The notes below the pieces were generated by a model. That model had not been told where the DNA came from. It saw only the letters and a program-made list of their open reading frames with translations, and ran no database searches. The position numbers and the translations under genes are program-made. This document shows positions 19,274 through 27,277 of a stretch of DNA of 64,000 nucleotides, piece by piece. Within the stretch, counting starts at the first letter, position 1. Each line of letters starts with the position of its first letter. Origin of the DNA: Dysgonomonadaceae bacterium zrk40 (GTDB lineage Bacteria; Bacteroidota; Bacteroidia; Bacteroidales; Dysgonomonadaceae); contig CP070276.1 in the NCBI GenBank assembly GCA_016916535.1, positions 992,001 through 1,056,000 of the forward strand, given 5' to 3'.

Positions 19274-19726
19274 TCAGGGTTTGTACTCCATCAGCTGCTG
19301 CAACCTCGATGCGAACTCTTCCGGCTCCACCAGGGGCTTCTCAAGCTTCTCTTTCGCCCAAAGTTCGATGGTCTCATCCACTCCGAGAAAACGAACGTCG
19401 GTATCGATAGATACCATTCGCAGGTAACGCTTCGGAATCAGCACCCGACCATTGGCATCCAGCTCCAGCTTTTCTGCATCCAGCACAAACTGCCGGAATA
19501 GTTGCTGCTGTTCGCGGTTCCATTTGTTGAGCCTGCTACGCAGTAGCTCCACCTCTTTCTCCCACACACTACCGGGATAGAGCACCAGGCAATCCTGAAA
19601 AATATCTTTCCGGAGCACCAGAAATTCCTCTCCCTCGCTCTGCAAACGCTTGCGAAAGATTGCCGGCACAAAGATCCTTCCCTTTGCATCGGCCCTGGCT
19701 TCCATATTTCCCAAAAACTGGATCAA
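19274..19726 (-). CDS. mraZ: Transcriptional regulator MraZ
   Basis: A 150-residue protein with two SpoVT/AbrB-like halves: FLGNMEARADAKGRIFVPA at the N-terminus and KLELDANGRVLIPKRYLR in the second half, each with the D/N-x-x-G-R-hydrophobic-P signature. MraZ forms a ring that binds repeats in its own promoter. No ATG precedes the conserved FLGN, so a TTG start at 19726 (giving M-I-Q-FLGN) is chosen, with GTG at 19729 as the alternative. A far-upstream ATG at 19798 would run through the promoter and operator and is rejected. First gene of the dcw cluster. Confidence 0.92.
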   Translation of the reverse strand: MIQFLGNMEARADAKGRIFVPAIFRKRLQSEGEEFLVLRKDIFQDCLVLYPGSVWEKEVELLRSRLNKWNREQQQLFRQFVLDAEKLELDANGRVLIPKRYLRMVSIDTDVRFLGVDETIELWAKEKLEKPLVEPEEFASRLQQLMEYKP

Positions 19727-19773
19727 CACTGTGTAAATTTCAACTGCATAGCAGTTTGTTTGCGGTAAAAGTA

Positions 19774-19781
19774 CAAAATTA
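19774..19781 (-). promoter_or_regulatory. -7 promoter element of the dcw cluster
   Basis: On the minus strand TAATTTTG is an exact TAnnTTTG match, about 47 bp upstream of the mraZ start. It touches the last of three G-rich repeats, so MraZ bound there would block polymerase. Confidence 0.5.
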
Positions 19782-19806
19782 TCCACTTCTCCCCACATTT
19801 CCCCCC
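19781..19806 (-). promoter_or_regulatory. Candidate MraZ operator: three 10-bp G-rich direct repeats
   Basis: Read on the minus strand the units are GGGGGG-AAAT, GTGGGG-AGAA and GTGGAT-AATT, in perfect 10-bp register. Known MraZ boxes are three or more TGGGN units separated by 5 bp, that is, also a 10-bp period, directly in front of mraZ. Position, period and G-rich core agree; binding is inferred. Confidence 0.6.
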
Positions 19807-20054
19807 AATATTTTACAAAAAAGTTATCAACAACCTCAAAGCGCTACCTATCCATCTGTTTATCTTTACATTAACATTTTCCAAGTGCCAAATTCCGAGG
19901 AAACACAATTGGACAAGAGTGGCCACAGAAATCATTTTTTCTGACATGGTGATTCAATCTGTTTGGCGCAACCAAGTACATATTAAATGTAACACCACCC
20001 TCGTATCCCTGATATTTGCAGCCTATCTGCTTCTTTTTGGCAACTGTGTCTATA

Positions 20055-20178
20055 TTCTAATCTTATTATACCCTTATACCCACTCCCATGATTTATGGAG
20101 TGGATATAAGGGTGCAATAAGGGTGCAATAAGGCTAGAGCTTTTCAGAACCCATGAAAGTCCTTGTTTCGTCCTGAAA
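20055..20178 (+). repeat. Dispersed 124-bp repeat, copy A
   Basis: It aligns without gaps to 53601-53724. Shared parts: TTCTAA at the start; a palindrome with right arm GGAGTGGATATA and left arm ending CCCACTCC around a 10-nt loop; GGGTGC; 11-bp tandem units ATAAGGGTGCA; and a conserved end GTCCTGAAA. Both copies lie in divergent intergenic regions and point the same way. Function unknown. Confidence 0.75.
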
Positions 20179-20309
20179 AAGGTTTAAATAAAATGCACAA
20201 ACAAAGCAAGGCTATGCAAACAAACCGCAACAATTCAAGGAGGAAAAGCTCTACCCAGTGGAGATCCTCTCCTCACAGCAATGGAAAAAAAGTTTTTTTA
20301 GCATGAGAG

Positions 20310-20340
20310 TTTACTGCTTAACCATATTTTTGTACATTTG
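20310..20340 (+). promoter_or_regulatory. Promoter of the acyltransferase pair
   Basis: TACATTTG at 20333-20340 fits TAnnTTTG, with TTTA (near TTTG) exactly 19 bp upstream at 20310-20313. This is the standard Bacteroidota spacing. The start codon follows 27 bp later. Confidence 0.6.
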
Positions 20341-20367
20341 CGACAAATTAGTAAGTAGCGAAATGCA

Positions 20368-21192
20368 ATGAACCAACACAGTGCATTCAGGATTGATCTT
20401 GATAAGATTTTACGTGGCAAGGCCCCGAAACATTACAGGAAAATCCCCCGATTTTTGATCAGCTATCTCAAACGCATTGTCCACCAGGAGGATATCAACG
20501 GCATCCTGGAGCGAAACAGTGGCCTGGAGGGTGTTCCCTTTATGCATGCACTGGTAGAGAAAGAGTTCAACCTGACGTTGAAACTGAAAGGCGAAGAGAA
20601 CATCCCTTCAGAAGGAAGATTTGTGTTTGCCTCCAACCACCCGTTGGGCGGCCTTGATGGTATTTGCCTCTCATCCGTGGTAGGAGATAAGTTCAACGGA
20701 AAAATCAAATATCTGGTCAATGATATCCTCTATTACATCGATCCGCTGAAACCTATTTTTGTCCCCATCAACAAGTACGGATCGCAAGCCAAAACATCGG
20801 CTAAAGCAATCAACGAAGCTTATGAATCTGACAACCAGGTAATCACATTCCCGGCGGGGCTCTGTTCCCGTAAAACAGGTGGTGAGATCATGGACCTGGA
20901 GTGGATGAAGAACTTCATCATCAAGGCGGTGGAGTTTCAACGGGATGTAATACCCGTTCACTTTGAGGGGAAGAATTCACGTTTCTTTTACAATCTGGCG
21001 AACCTGCGCAAGGCATCAGGCATCAAGTTCAATTTCGAGTTGGTCTATCTCCCCGATGAGATGTACAAGAACAGTAACCAAACGTTCACCATCACCTTTG
21101 GCAAACCCATACCCTGGCAAACGTTCGACAAAAGTAAAACAGCAGCCGAATGGGCACAGTTCGTTAAAGAGGAGGTCTATTCACTGAAGTGA
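20368..21192 (+). CDS. glsA: PlsC-type O-acyltransferase, GlsA/OlsA-like
   Basis: A 274-residue lysophospholipid acyltransferase-like protein. The acceptor motif is FASNHPLGGLD, a His-x5-Asp variant of the usual HxxxxD. Further on are PLKPIFVPINKYG and ITFPAGLCSRKTGG in the positions of the PlsC motifs II and III. In Bacteroides an O-acyltransferase of this kind (GlsA) works with the N-acyltransferase GlsB to make glycine lipids; in other bacteria the pair OlsA/OlsB makes ornithine lipids. The next gene, 27 bp downstream, is the GNAT-type partner, which supports this assignment over general phosphatidic acid synthesis. The head-group amino acid cannot be read from sequence. Confidence 0.8.
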   Translation: MNQHSAFRIDLDKILRGKAPKHYRKIPRFLISYLKRIVHQEDINGILERNSGLEGVPFMHALVEKEFNLTLKLKGEENIPSEGRFVFASNHPLGGLDGICLSSVVGDKFNGKIKYLVNDILYYIDPLKPIFVPINKYGSQAKTSAKAINEAYESDNQVITFPAGLCSRKTGGEIMDLEWMKNFIIKAVEFQRDVIPVHFEGKNSRFFYNLANLRKASGIKFNFELVYLPDEMYKNSNQTFTITFGKPIPWQTFDKSKTAAEWAQFVKEEVYSLK

Positions 21193-21219
21193 CCTCCGTT
21201 CATAAACATATAATTCAAT

Positions 21220-22281
21220 ATGGAAAAGATTATTGATCCGGTAAGCAAGGAACTGATTAAAAGCGAGCTGACCGTTCAGAAAAGGGTGAGAACGACCCAC
21301 AAGGCGAACAACGAAATTTATGTCTTCACCGCCCACGACTCGCCCAACCTGATGCGTGAGGTGGGACGCCTGCGGGAGATCGCCTTCCGTCATTATGGTG
21401 GCGGCACAGGACTGGAAGCCGACATCGACAAGTATGACACGATGGAGGTCCCCTATCGCCAATTGATTGTCTGGGATCCGGAAAACGAGGAGATACTGGG
21501 TGGCTATCGCTTCATCTACGGTTCGGATGTGGAGTATGATGAAGAGGGCAAACCGATGCTGGCAACAGCTCACCTCTACAACTTCTCTCAGCAGTTTATC
21601 GATGAGTTCCTGCCCACCACGGTGGAGCTGGGTCGCTCTTTCGTATCGCTCGAATACCAGTCCACCCTTCTCGGCAGAAAAGGCATTTTCGCGCTCGACA
21701 ACCTCTGGGATGGATTGGGAGCACTGACGGTGATTGACCCGGAAATTGAATATTTCTACGGCAAGGTAACCATGTACGGCACCTACAACAAGGATGCCCG
21801 CAACATGATCCTCTATTTCCTCAACAAACATTTCCCCGACAAGCTGAAGCTGGTAACCCCCATTGACCCACTGGTTACCGGAACCAACATCGAGAAGATG
21901 CAACAACTGTTTCACGGCAAGAGCTTCAAGGATGACTACAAGATACTGAACAAGGAGGTGCGGGCATTGGGTTACAACATCCCGCCGCTGATCAATGCTT
22001 ACATGGGTCTCTCCCCCACGATGCGCTTCTTCGGTACCGCGATCAACGATGAATTCGGAGAGGTGGAGGAATCGGGGATCCTCATTCGCATCGACCAGAT
22101 TCTGGAAGAGAAGAGGGCACGCCACATGGACACCTACATGAAGAGCAATCCCAGCAAACGTTTTCTGTTACGACTCAAACGGATGATCACTTCCAACAAA
22201 AGAAACAGGAAGATCGCTATCCCAAGTAAAAAGATTGAGAAAAAAGGAGGAAAACCAACAGAACATCCAATCAAAAAGTAA
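21220..22281 (+). CDS. glsB: GNAT-type N-acyltransferase, GlsB/OlsB-like
   Basis: 353 residues of the family once labelled hemolysin-like, which transfers a 3-hydroxy fatty acid from acyl carrier protein to the amino group of glycine or ornithine. Visible: LREIAFRHYGGGTG, a DKYDTMEVPYRQLIVWD stretch, ILGGYRFIYG, and VELGRSFVSLEYQS, all conserved in this family. The C-terminus from about residue 300 is very basic (RLKRMITSNKRNRKIAIPSKKIEKK), which could help membrane or ACP contact. Cotranscribed with glsA and ended by the terminator at 22326. Confidence 0.82.
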   Translation: MEKIIDPVSKELIKSELTVQKRVRTTHKANNEIYVFTAHDSPNLMREVGRLREIAFRHYGGGTGLEADIDKYDTMEVPYRQLIVWDPENEEILGGYRFIYGSDVEYDEEGKPMLATAHLYNFSQQFIDEFLPTTVELGRSFVSLEYQSTLLGRKGIFALDNLWDGLGALTVIDPEIEYFYGKVTMYGTYNKDARNMILYFLNKHFPDKLKLVTPIDPLVTGTNIEKMQQLFHGKSFKDDYKILNKEVRALGYNIPPLINAYMGLSPTMRFFGTAINDEFGEVEESGILIRIDQILEEKRARHMDTYMKSNPSKRFLLRLKRMITSNKRNRKIAIPSKKIEKKGGKPTEHPIKK

Positions 22282-22325
22282 GCAGTAAGCAGATATTGAC
22301 TGCTCTTTCATTAACACACATTCAG

Positions 22326-22387
22326 AAAATATTATCAATTTTTTACCGTGCTACAGAAGTAGGTAACTAATTGATAATATTTTTTTT
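22326..22387 (+). terminator. Long-stem terminator after glsB
   Basis: A perfect 15-bp inverted repeat (AAAATATTATCAATT at 22326-22340; AATTGATAATATTTT at 22369-22383) runs into T residues to 22387. The loop can pair further (TTACC with GGTAA). Confidence 0.8.
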
Positions 22388-22398
22388 ATACCTGTAAA

Positions 22399-22414
22399 AT
22401 GCAATCGATTGCAT
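22399..22414. promoter_or_regulatory. LacI-family operator upstream of susC
   Basis: ATGCAATCGATTGCAT is a perfect 16-bp palindrome with the central CG typical of LacI-family sites (compare MalR/CcpA-type GCAANCGNTTGC). Its centre is 61.5 bp upstream of the first base of the -7 element, the same distance as for the site before the MFS gene. The likely binder is the LacI-family protein encoded at 39238-40245. Confidence 0.72.
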
Positions 22415-22467
22415 AGTCAATACAGGTTAATTATGCCTGTTTCGGTACCGTAACCCCTGAGAACCGA

Positions 22468-22475
22468 TAACTTTG
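22468..22475 (+). promoter_or_regulatory. -7 element of the susCDEF promoter
   Basis: TAACTTTG fits TAnnTTTG. The expected -33 position (19 bp upstream) reads GTAC rather than TTTG, a weak promoter that would suit activation by the regulator bound upstream. Confidence 0.5.
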
Positions 22476-22589
22476 TATGGAGAGAACAGAAGATGTACGG
22501 ATGAAAAATTAACCATTCATCTGTCAATTTTGTTATATATTTCGAGAATGAAGAGAGTATTAATCAGTTAATCTTATAACGTTAACAAC

Positions 22590-25500
22590 ATGTATCTAAA
22601 ATTCAAAAAAAGTAGGAAAGCATTCCTGATGACTATCTTGTCGGGATTGCTGATGATTTTATCAGCCAATGCCCAAACCGGTACGCAGATAAATGTAAGT
22701 GGATCGGTTACGGACGTAAACGGTGAACCACTCATCGGGGTAAACATCCTGGTGGAGGGAACCTCTACGGGTACGGTGACCGACTACGACGGCAACTTCC
22801 AGTTGCGGGTACCCGCAGATGCAGTCCTGAACATCAGCTACATCGGCTATCGTCCGCAACAGATCGCCGTAAACAACAGTACAACCATTCAGATTGTACT
22901 TGTTGAAGACACCGAGCTGCTGGATGAACTGGTGGTAATCGGTTATGGTACTGTACGCAAGGATGATGCTACCGGATCGGTGGTGGCTGTCGATGCCACC
23001 AAACTGAACCGCGGTCTGGCCACCTCGCCTTCAGATCTGCTGGCCGGACAGGTTGCCGGTCTGAGCGTGGTCTCAGCCGGTGGTGCACCTGGATCCTCCT
23101 CGAGCATCCGCATTCGTGGCGGCTCCTCTATGTCGGCCAGCAACGACCCGCTGATCGTGATTGACGGCGTACCGGTGGACAACGCCACCGGCGTGAGCGG
23201 TATGGCCAACCCGTTGAGTACCATCAACTCGAACGACATCGAGACCTTCACCGTATTAAAGGATGCTTCCGCAACTGCCATCTACGGGTCGCGTGCTTCC
23301 AACGGTGTAATCATCATCACCACCAAGAAAGGTAAATCGGGAAAGTTACAAATGGCTTACAACGGCAATTTCTCCGTCAGCACCCGCACCGGCGCGGTGG
23401 ATGTGATGGATGCACCCACCTTCCGCAACTACGTGGTCAACTCCTTCGGCGCTGACAGCCAACAGGCTGCAGCCCTTGGCAACAGTGAAACAAACTGGCA
23501 GGATCAGATCTTCCGTACCGCTGTCAGCACTGACCACAACATCAGCCTCTCCGGGAGTGCGGGCGAGAAACTGCCTTACCGCATTTCACTGGGTTACACC
23601 AACGAAAACGGTATCCTGAAAACATCCAACCTGGAAAGATACACCGGTAGCATAAACCTCTCCCCCAGCTTCCTCGACGGACAACTGAGGGTGCAGCTCA
23701 ACGCTCGCGGGATGTACAACACCAACCGTTTCGCCGACCAGGGAGCCATCAACTCGGCCACCCAGTTTGATCCCACCATGCCGGTGTATGACACCACCGG
23801 ATCACCTTACGGCAATGGCTACCATATGACGCTTAAAGCAGATGGTACCCCCATCGACATCGCACTGGCAAACCCACTCGCCATCCTGATGCAGAGACAA
23901 GACAACTCGAAGGTGATGCGCAGCATCGGTAACATGCAGGTGGACTACAACATGCCCTTCCTTGATGGACTGAGAGCCAATCTGAACGTTGGTTACGACA
24001 TCTCCGACAGCAATGGTGATGTGATGGTGGAAGACAATTCACCCATGAGCTACACCTGGGGCAGCTACAAATCCGGTTGGGGTGAAAACAGCACCTACAG
24101 CCAGTACAAGTTAAACACCTTGTTGGACTTCTACCTCAACTACGTGAAGGAAGCAGGTGCACATCGCTTCGATGCGATGGGTGGATACTCATGGCAACGC
24201 TTTTACAATGAAACAGAGAACTTTTACCCCTACTCAGCTGCCATGGCTGCTGAAACGGGCAATGAATTCTACAGGGAAGGCAATGATTACTCCACCGAGA
24301 GTTACGTGATCTCTTTCTTCGGACGTCTGAACTACTCGCTGCTGGATCGCTACCTGCTCACCCTCACACTGCGTAACGACGGCTCGTCGCGTTTCAGTCC
24401 CGATAACAAGTGGGGTCTCTTCCCCTCTGCTGCCTTTGCATGGAAGATCATCAACGAACCCTTCATGGCTGACAGCGATGCAATGTCGGACCTCAAACTG
24501 CGACTGGGATACGGTGTGACAGGACAACAGAACCTGGGAAGCGGCGACTATCCCTGGATGGGCCGTTACAGCTACAGCCAGGCTGGTGCCAACTACTTCT
24601 TCGGAGACCAGATGATCCCGTTGATCCGCCCGCTGGCTTACGATGAGAACCTGAAGTGGGAGGAGACCACCACCTACAATGCCGGTCTCGACTATGGCTT
24701 CCTGAACAATCGTATCACCGGTGCCTTCGATGTGTACTACCGCAAGACCACCGACCTGCTTAACACCGTCGGGATTGCTGCCGGTACCAACTTCAGCAAC
24801 CAGCTTCTCACCAACGTAGGCGAACTGGAGAACAAGGGTATCGAGTTCACCATCACCGGTCGTCCCATTGTCAGCAAGGACTGGAACTGGAACCTGAGCT
24901 ACAACGTAACCCTCAACCAGAACAGGATCACCAAGCTGACCATCAACGACGACCCCAGCTACGTGGGTGTTCGTTTTGGCGGCATAGACGGAGGTACTGG
25001 TAACAACATTGCCATTCACGCCGTGAACTATCCGGCAGGCTCCTTCTATGTGTACGAACAGGTATACGACGAAGCAGGCAAACCGCTGGAGGGTGTCTTC
25101 GTAGATCAAAACGCAGACGGCTCCATCAACGAACAGGATATGATCCCCTGGAAGAATGCATCTCCCGATCTCTACATGGGCTTGTCCTCACAACTCTCTT
25201 ACAAGAACTGGGACTTCAACTTCTCAGTACGTGGCAACATCGGCAACTACGCCTACAACAACATCCAGTCGAACCGTGAGTCGAAAAATACCACCTTCGA
25301 CCCCTCGGGATGGCTCAAGAACAGGGTTAACAGTGCCACCTACACCAACTTCGATGCAGTGCACTATCAATCCAGCTACTACATTCAGGATGCTTCGTTC
25401 ATGAAGGTAGACAATGTCTCCCTGGGGTACAACTTCACACACCTGCTGAACCACCAGCAGACGGGAAGGATCCACTTCACCGTTCAGAATCCATTGGTAG

Positions 25501-25607
25501 TGACCAATTACAGCGGTCTCGACCCTGAGTTCACCAACAACGGTATCGACAACAACATTTATCCACACCCCCGCGTCTTTATCCTGGGACTCAATCTTAA
25601 TTTTTAA
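22590..25607 (+). CDS. susC: SusC-type TonB-dependent maltooligosaccharide receptor
   Basis: A 1005-residue outer-membrane receptor. Signal peptide ends near Ala28 (ILSANAQ). Residues about 35-105 form the carboxypeptidase-regulatory-like domain (VSGSVTDVNGEPLIGVNILVEGT region), the TonB box is at about 112-120 (DELVVIGYG), the plug follows (SDLLAGQVAGL, SSIRIRGGSSM, IDGVPVDN), and the rest is beta barrel ending LGLNLNF. Starch as substrate is inferred from the downstream susD, susE/F and GH13 genes. It heads the operon, with a LacI-type operator upstream. Its base composition is clearly richer in G+C than the IS element nearby. Confidence 0.95.
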   Translation: MYLKFKKSRKAFLMTILSGLLMILSANAQTGTQINVSGSVTDVNGEPLIGVNILVEGTSTGTVTDYDGNFQLRVPADAVLNISYIGYRPQQIAVNNSTTIQIVLVEDTELLDELVVIGYGTVRKDDATGSVVAVDATKLNRGLATSPSDLLAGQVAGLSVVSAGGAPGSSSSIRIRGGSSMSASNDPLIVIDGVPVDNATGVSGMANPLSTINSNDIETFTVLKDASATAIYGSRASNGVIIITTKKGKSGKLQMAYNGNFSVSTRTGAVDVMDAPTFRNYVVNSFGADSQQAAALGNSETNWQDQIFRTAVSTDHNISLSGSAGEKLPYRISLGYTNENGILKTSNLERYTGSINLSPSFLDGQLRVQLNARGMYNTNRFADQGAINSATQFDPTMPVYDTTGSPYGNGYHMTLKADGTPIDIALANPLAILMQRQDNSKVMRSIGNMQVDYNMPFLDGLRANLNVGYDISDSNGDVMVEDNSPMSYTWGSYKSGWGENSTYSQYKLNTLLDFYLNYVKEAGAHRFDAMGGYSWQRFYNETENFYPYSAAMAAETGNEFYREGNDYSTESYVISFFGRLNYSLLDRYLLTLTLRNDGSSRFSPDNKWGLFPSAAFAWKIINEPFMADSDAMSDLKLRLGYGVTGQQNLGSGDYPWMGRYSYSQAGANYFFGDQMIPLIRPLAYDENLKWEETTTYNAGLDYGFLNNRITGAFDVYYRKTTDLLNTVGIAAGTNFSNQLLTNVGELENKGIEFTITGRPIVSKDWNWNLSYNVTLNQNRITKLTINDDPSYVGVRFGGIDGGTGNNIAIHAVNYPAGSFYVYEQVYDEAGKPLEGVFVDQNADGSINEQDMIPWKNASPDLYMGLSSQLSYKNWDFNFSVRGNIGNYAYNNIQSNRESKNTTFDPSGWLKNRVNSATYTNFDAVHYQSSYYIQDASFMKVDNVSLGYNFTHLLNHQQTGRIHFTVQNPLVVTNYSGLDPEFTNNGIDNNIYPHPRVFILGLNLNF

Positions 25608-25619
25608 CATCAGACAATT

Positions 25620-27263
25620 ATGAAGACAGTAACATATAAAATACTAACATTCATCGCGATCATCCTGATGACCGGGGGGCTGGCCTCCTGTGTCGATGAT
25701 CTGAATACCATTCCGCTGGATGAGGAGGAACTGGTCTCGGAAGTGGTCTTCGGCAGTGAGTTGGGGTCCTACCAGGAACTGCTGGCCAAGATATACGCCG
25801 GTTTGGCCGTCAGCGGCAACAGCGGCGGCGACGGCGACCCCGATGTGGCAGGTGTGGATGGCGGCAGCCAGGCATCCTTCCTCAGAGGACTCTGGAACCT
25901 TCAACAGCTACCCACCGACGAAGCACTTTGTGCATGGAACGACGTGGGTATCCCCGACCTGAACTACATCACCTGGACCTCCAGCAACGTGTTCATCAAG
26001 GGCTTCTACTATCGTCTCTACTACCAGATCAACCTTGCCAATGCCCTTCTCAGGGAGACATCTGAAGAGAAACTCTCCTCCCGTGGTGTGAGCCAGGCAG
26101 ATCAGGATAAGATCAAGGCCTTCCGTGCGGAAGCACGCTTCCACAGGGCACTCGCCTACTACTACCTGCTCGACATGTTCCGCAATGTGCCCTTCGTAAA
26201 CGAAGAGAGCCCGGTGGGCAGCACACTGCCCCCCCAGATCATGGCAGCCGACCTGTTCGACTACATTGAAAAGGAACTTACTGAATGCGAGTCCGATATG
26301 CTGGATCCGTTCGTCGGTTACAATGCAACCAACTATGGCAGGGCACACAAAGCCGCCAACTGGGCGCTCCTTTCCCGTCTCTACCTCAATGCAGAAACAT
26401 ATATCGGTGTGAAAAAATATACCGAGAGCATCACCAACAGCAAAAAGGTGATGGCTGTGAACTACCAGCTTGATCCTGTCTATGTAAACATCTTCAAGGC
26501 TGACAACCACAACTCACCTGAGATGATCTTTCCTGTACGTTATGATGGTTCAGACACACAAACATGGGGCGGGATGACCTTCCTGCTGAGTGCGATGGAA
26601 CCCTCCGACCTGCAGGCCGAAGTGAATGCAGTGGGTGCCTGGCAGGGCAACCGTGCCACCAAGGCGATCCTCCATACCTTCGAACGGGAGTACCAACACG
26701 AAATGGACAGCCGTTTCTCGATGATACGCATCGACTTCACTGAGAATGTGGAGATCATAGACCCCTCGCTCTTCACCAACAACGGCATCCCCGTGGTGAA
26801 GTACTCCAACCGCAACAGCGACGGCACACTGCCCCCGAGCAACATCGCCTATACCGACTTCCCGCTCTTCCGCCTGGGTGAGATCTACCTCAACTATGCC
26901 GAGGCGGTACTCAGGGGGGGCACCGGTGGTGATGCAGCCACAGCGTTGCAACTCATGAACAACCTGCGCCAGCGTGGTTACAACGGCAGCAGCACTGCGA
27001 CCCTTACCGCAGGTGAACTGACACTCGATTACATCCTGGACGAAAGGGGACGTGAGTTCTTTTATGAGGGACAGCGCCGTACCGACCTGATACGTTTTGG
27101 CAAACTCACCGGATCATCTTATCTATGGCCCTGGAAAGGCAACGTGCCAGAAGGACGTTCGGTAGACGATTACTTCAATGTCTACCCTATTCCGGCAGAC
27201 GACCTGGGAGCCAACGAGAACCTGGTGCAAAACAGCGGATACGAATCTAGTAACGCCAATTAA
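25620..27263 (+). CDS. susD: SusD-family starch-binding lipoprotein
   Basis: A 547-residue lipoprotein with lipobox GLASC (Cys24). SusD features: EARFHRALAYYYLLDMFRNVPFV in the TPR-like helices, FPLFRLGEIYLNYAEAVLRGG, and the C-terminal family phrase DERGREFFYEGQRRTDLIRFGK. Length and the positions of these blocks resemble the starch SusD of Bacteroides thetaiotaomicron, which binds helical maltooligosaccharides at the cell surface and closes the SusC barrel. It starts 12 bp after susC and ends 14 bp before the SusE-like gene. Confidence 0.93.
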   Translation: MKTVTYKILTFIAIILMTGGLASCVDDLNTIPLDEEELVSEVVFGSELGSYQELLAKIYAGLAVSGNSGGDGDPDVAGVDGGSQASFLRGLWNLQQLPTDEALCAWNDVGIPDLNYITWTSSNVFIKGFYYRLYYQINLANALLRETSEEKLSSRGVSQADQDKIKAFRAEARFHRALAYYYLLDMFRNVPFVNEESPVGSTLPPQIMAADLFDYIEKELTECESDMLDPFVGYNATNYGRAHKAANWALLSRLYLNAETYIGVKKYTESITNSKKVMAVNYQLDPVYVNIFKADNHNSPEMIFPVRYDGSDTQTWGGMTFLLSAMEPSDLQAEVNAVGAWQGNRATKAILHTFEREYQHEMDSRFSMIRIDFTENVEIIDPSLFTNNGIPVVKYSNRNSDGTLPPSNIAYTDFPLFRLGEIYLNYAEAVLRGGTGGDAATALQLMNNLRQRGYNGSSTATLTAGELTLDYILDERGREFFYEGQRRTDLIRFGKLTGSSYLWPWKGNVPEGRSVDDYFNVYPIPADDLGANENLVQNSGYESSNAN

Positions 27264-27277
27264 ATATCACACAGACA

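Larger units (their letters stand above)
19727..20367. other. Divergent intergenic region mraZ / acyltransferase
   Basis: This 641-bp gap holds the dcw promoter and MraZ operator at its left end, the 124-bp dispersed repeat copy A (20055-20178), and the promoter of the acyltransferase gene at its right end. An 11-bp inverted pair, TAGAGCTTTTC (20135-20145) and GAAAAGCTCTA (20243-20253), brackets the end of the repeat and the sequence after it. I see no convincing protein or tRNA gene. Confidence 0.6.
22282..22589. other. Intergenic region upstream of the starch locus
   Basis: These 308 bp hold the glsB terminator, the 16-bp LacI-type palindrome at 22399, the -7 element at 22468 and a leader of roughly 110 nt before susC. 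No gene is visible. Confidence 0.7.

Noticed and set aside
19919-20131. A 70-residue open frame with a hydrophobic middle in the mraZ/acyltransferase gap
   Set aside because: It runs into the palindrome and 11-bp units of the dispersed repeat, has no promoter or conserved residues, and copy B does not preserve the frame.
20100-20140. Tandem 11-bp units considered as a small CRISPR array
   Set aside because: The units are contiguous with no spacers and are far shorter than CRISPR repeats; no cas gene is near.
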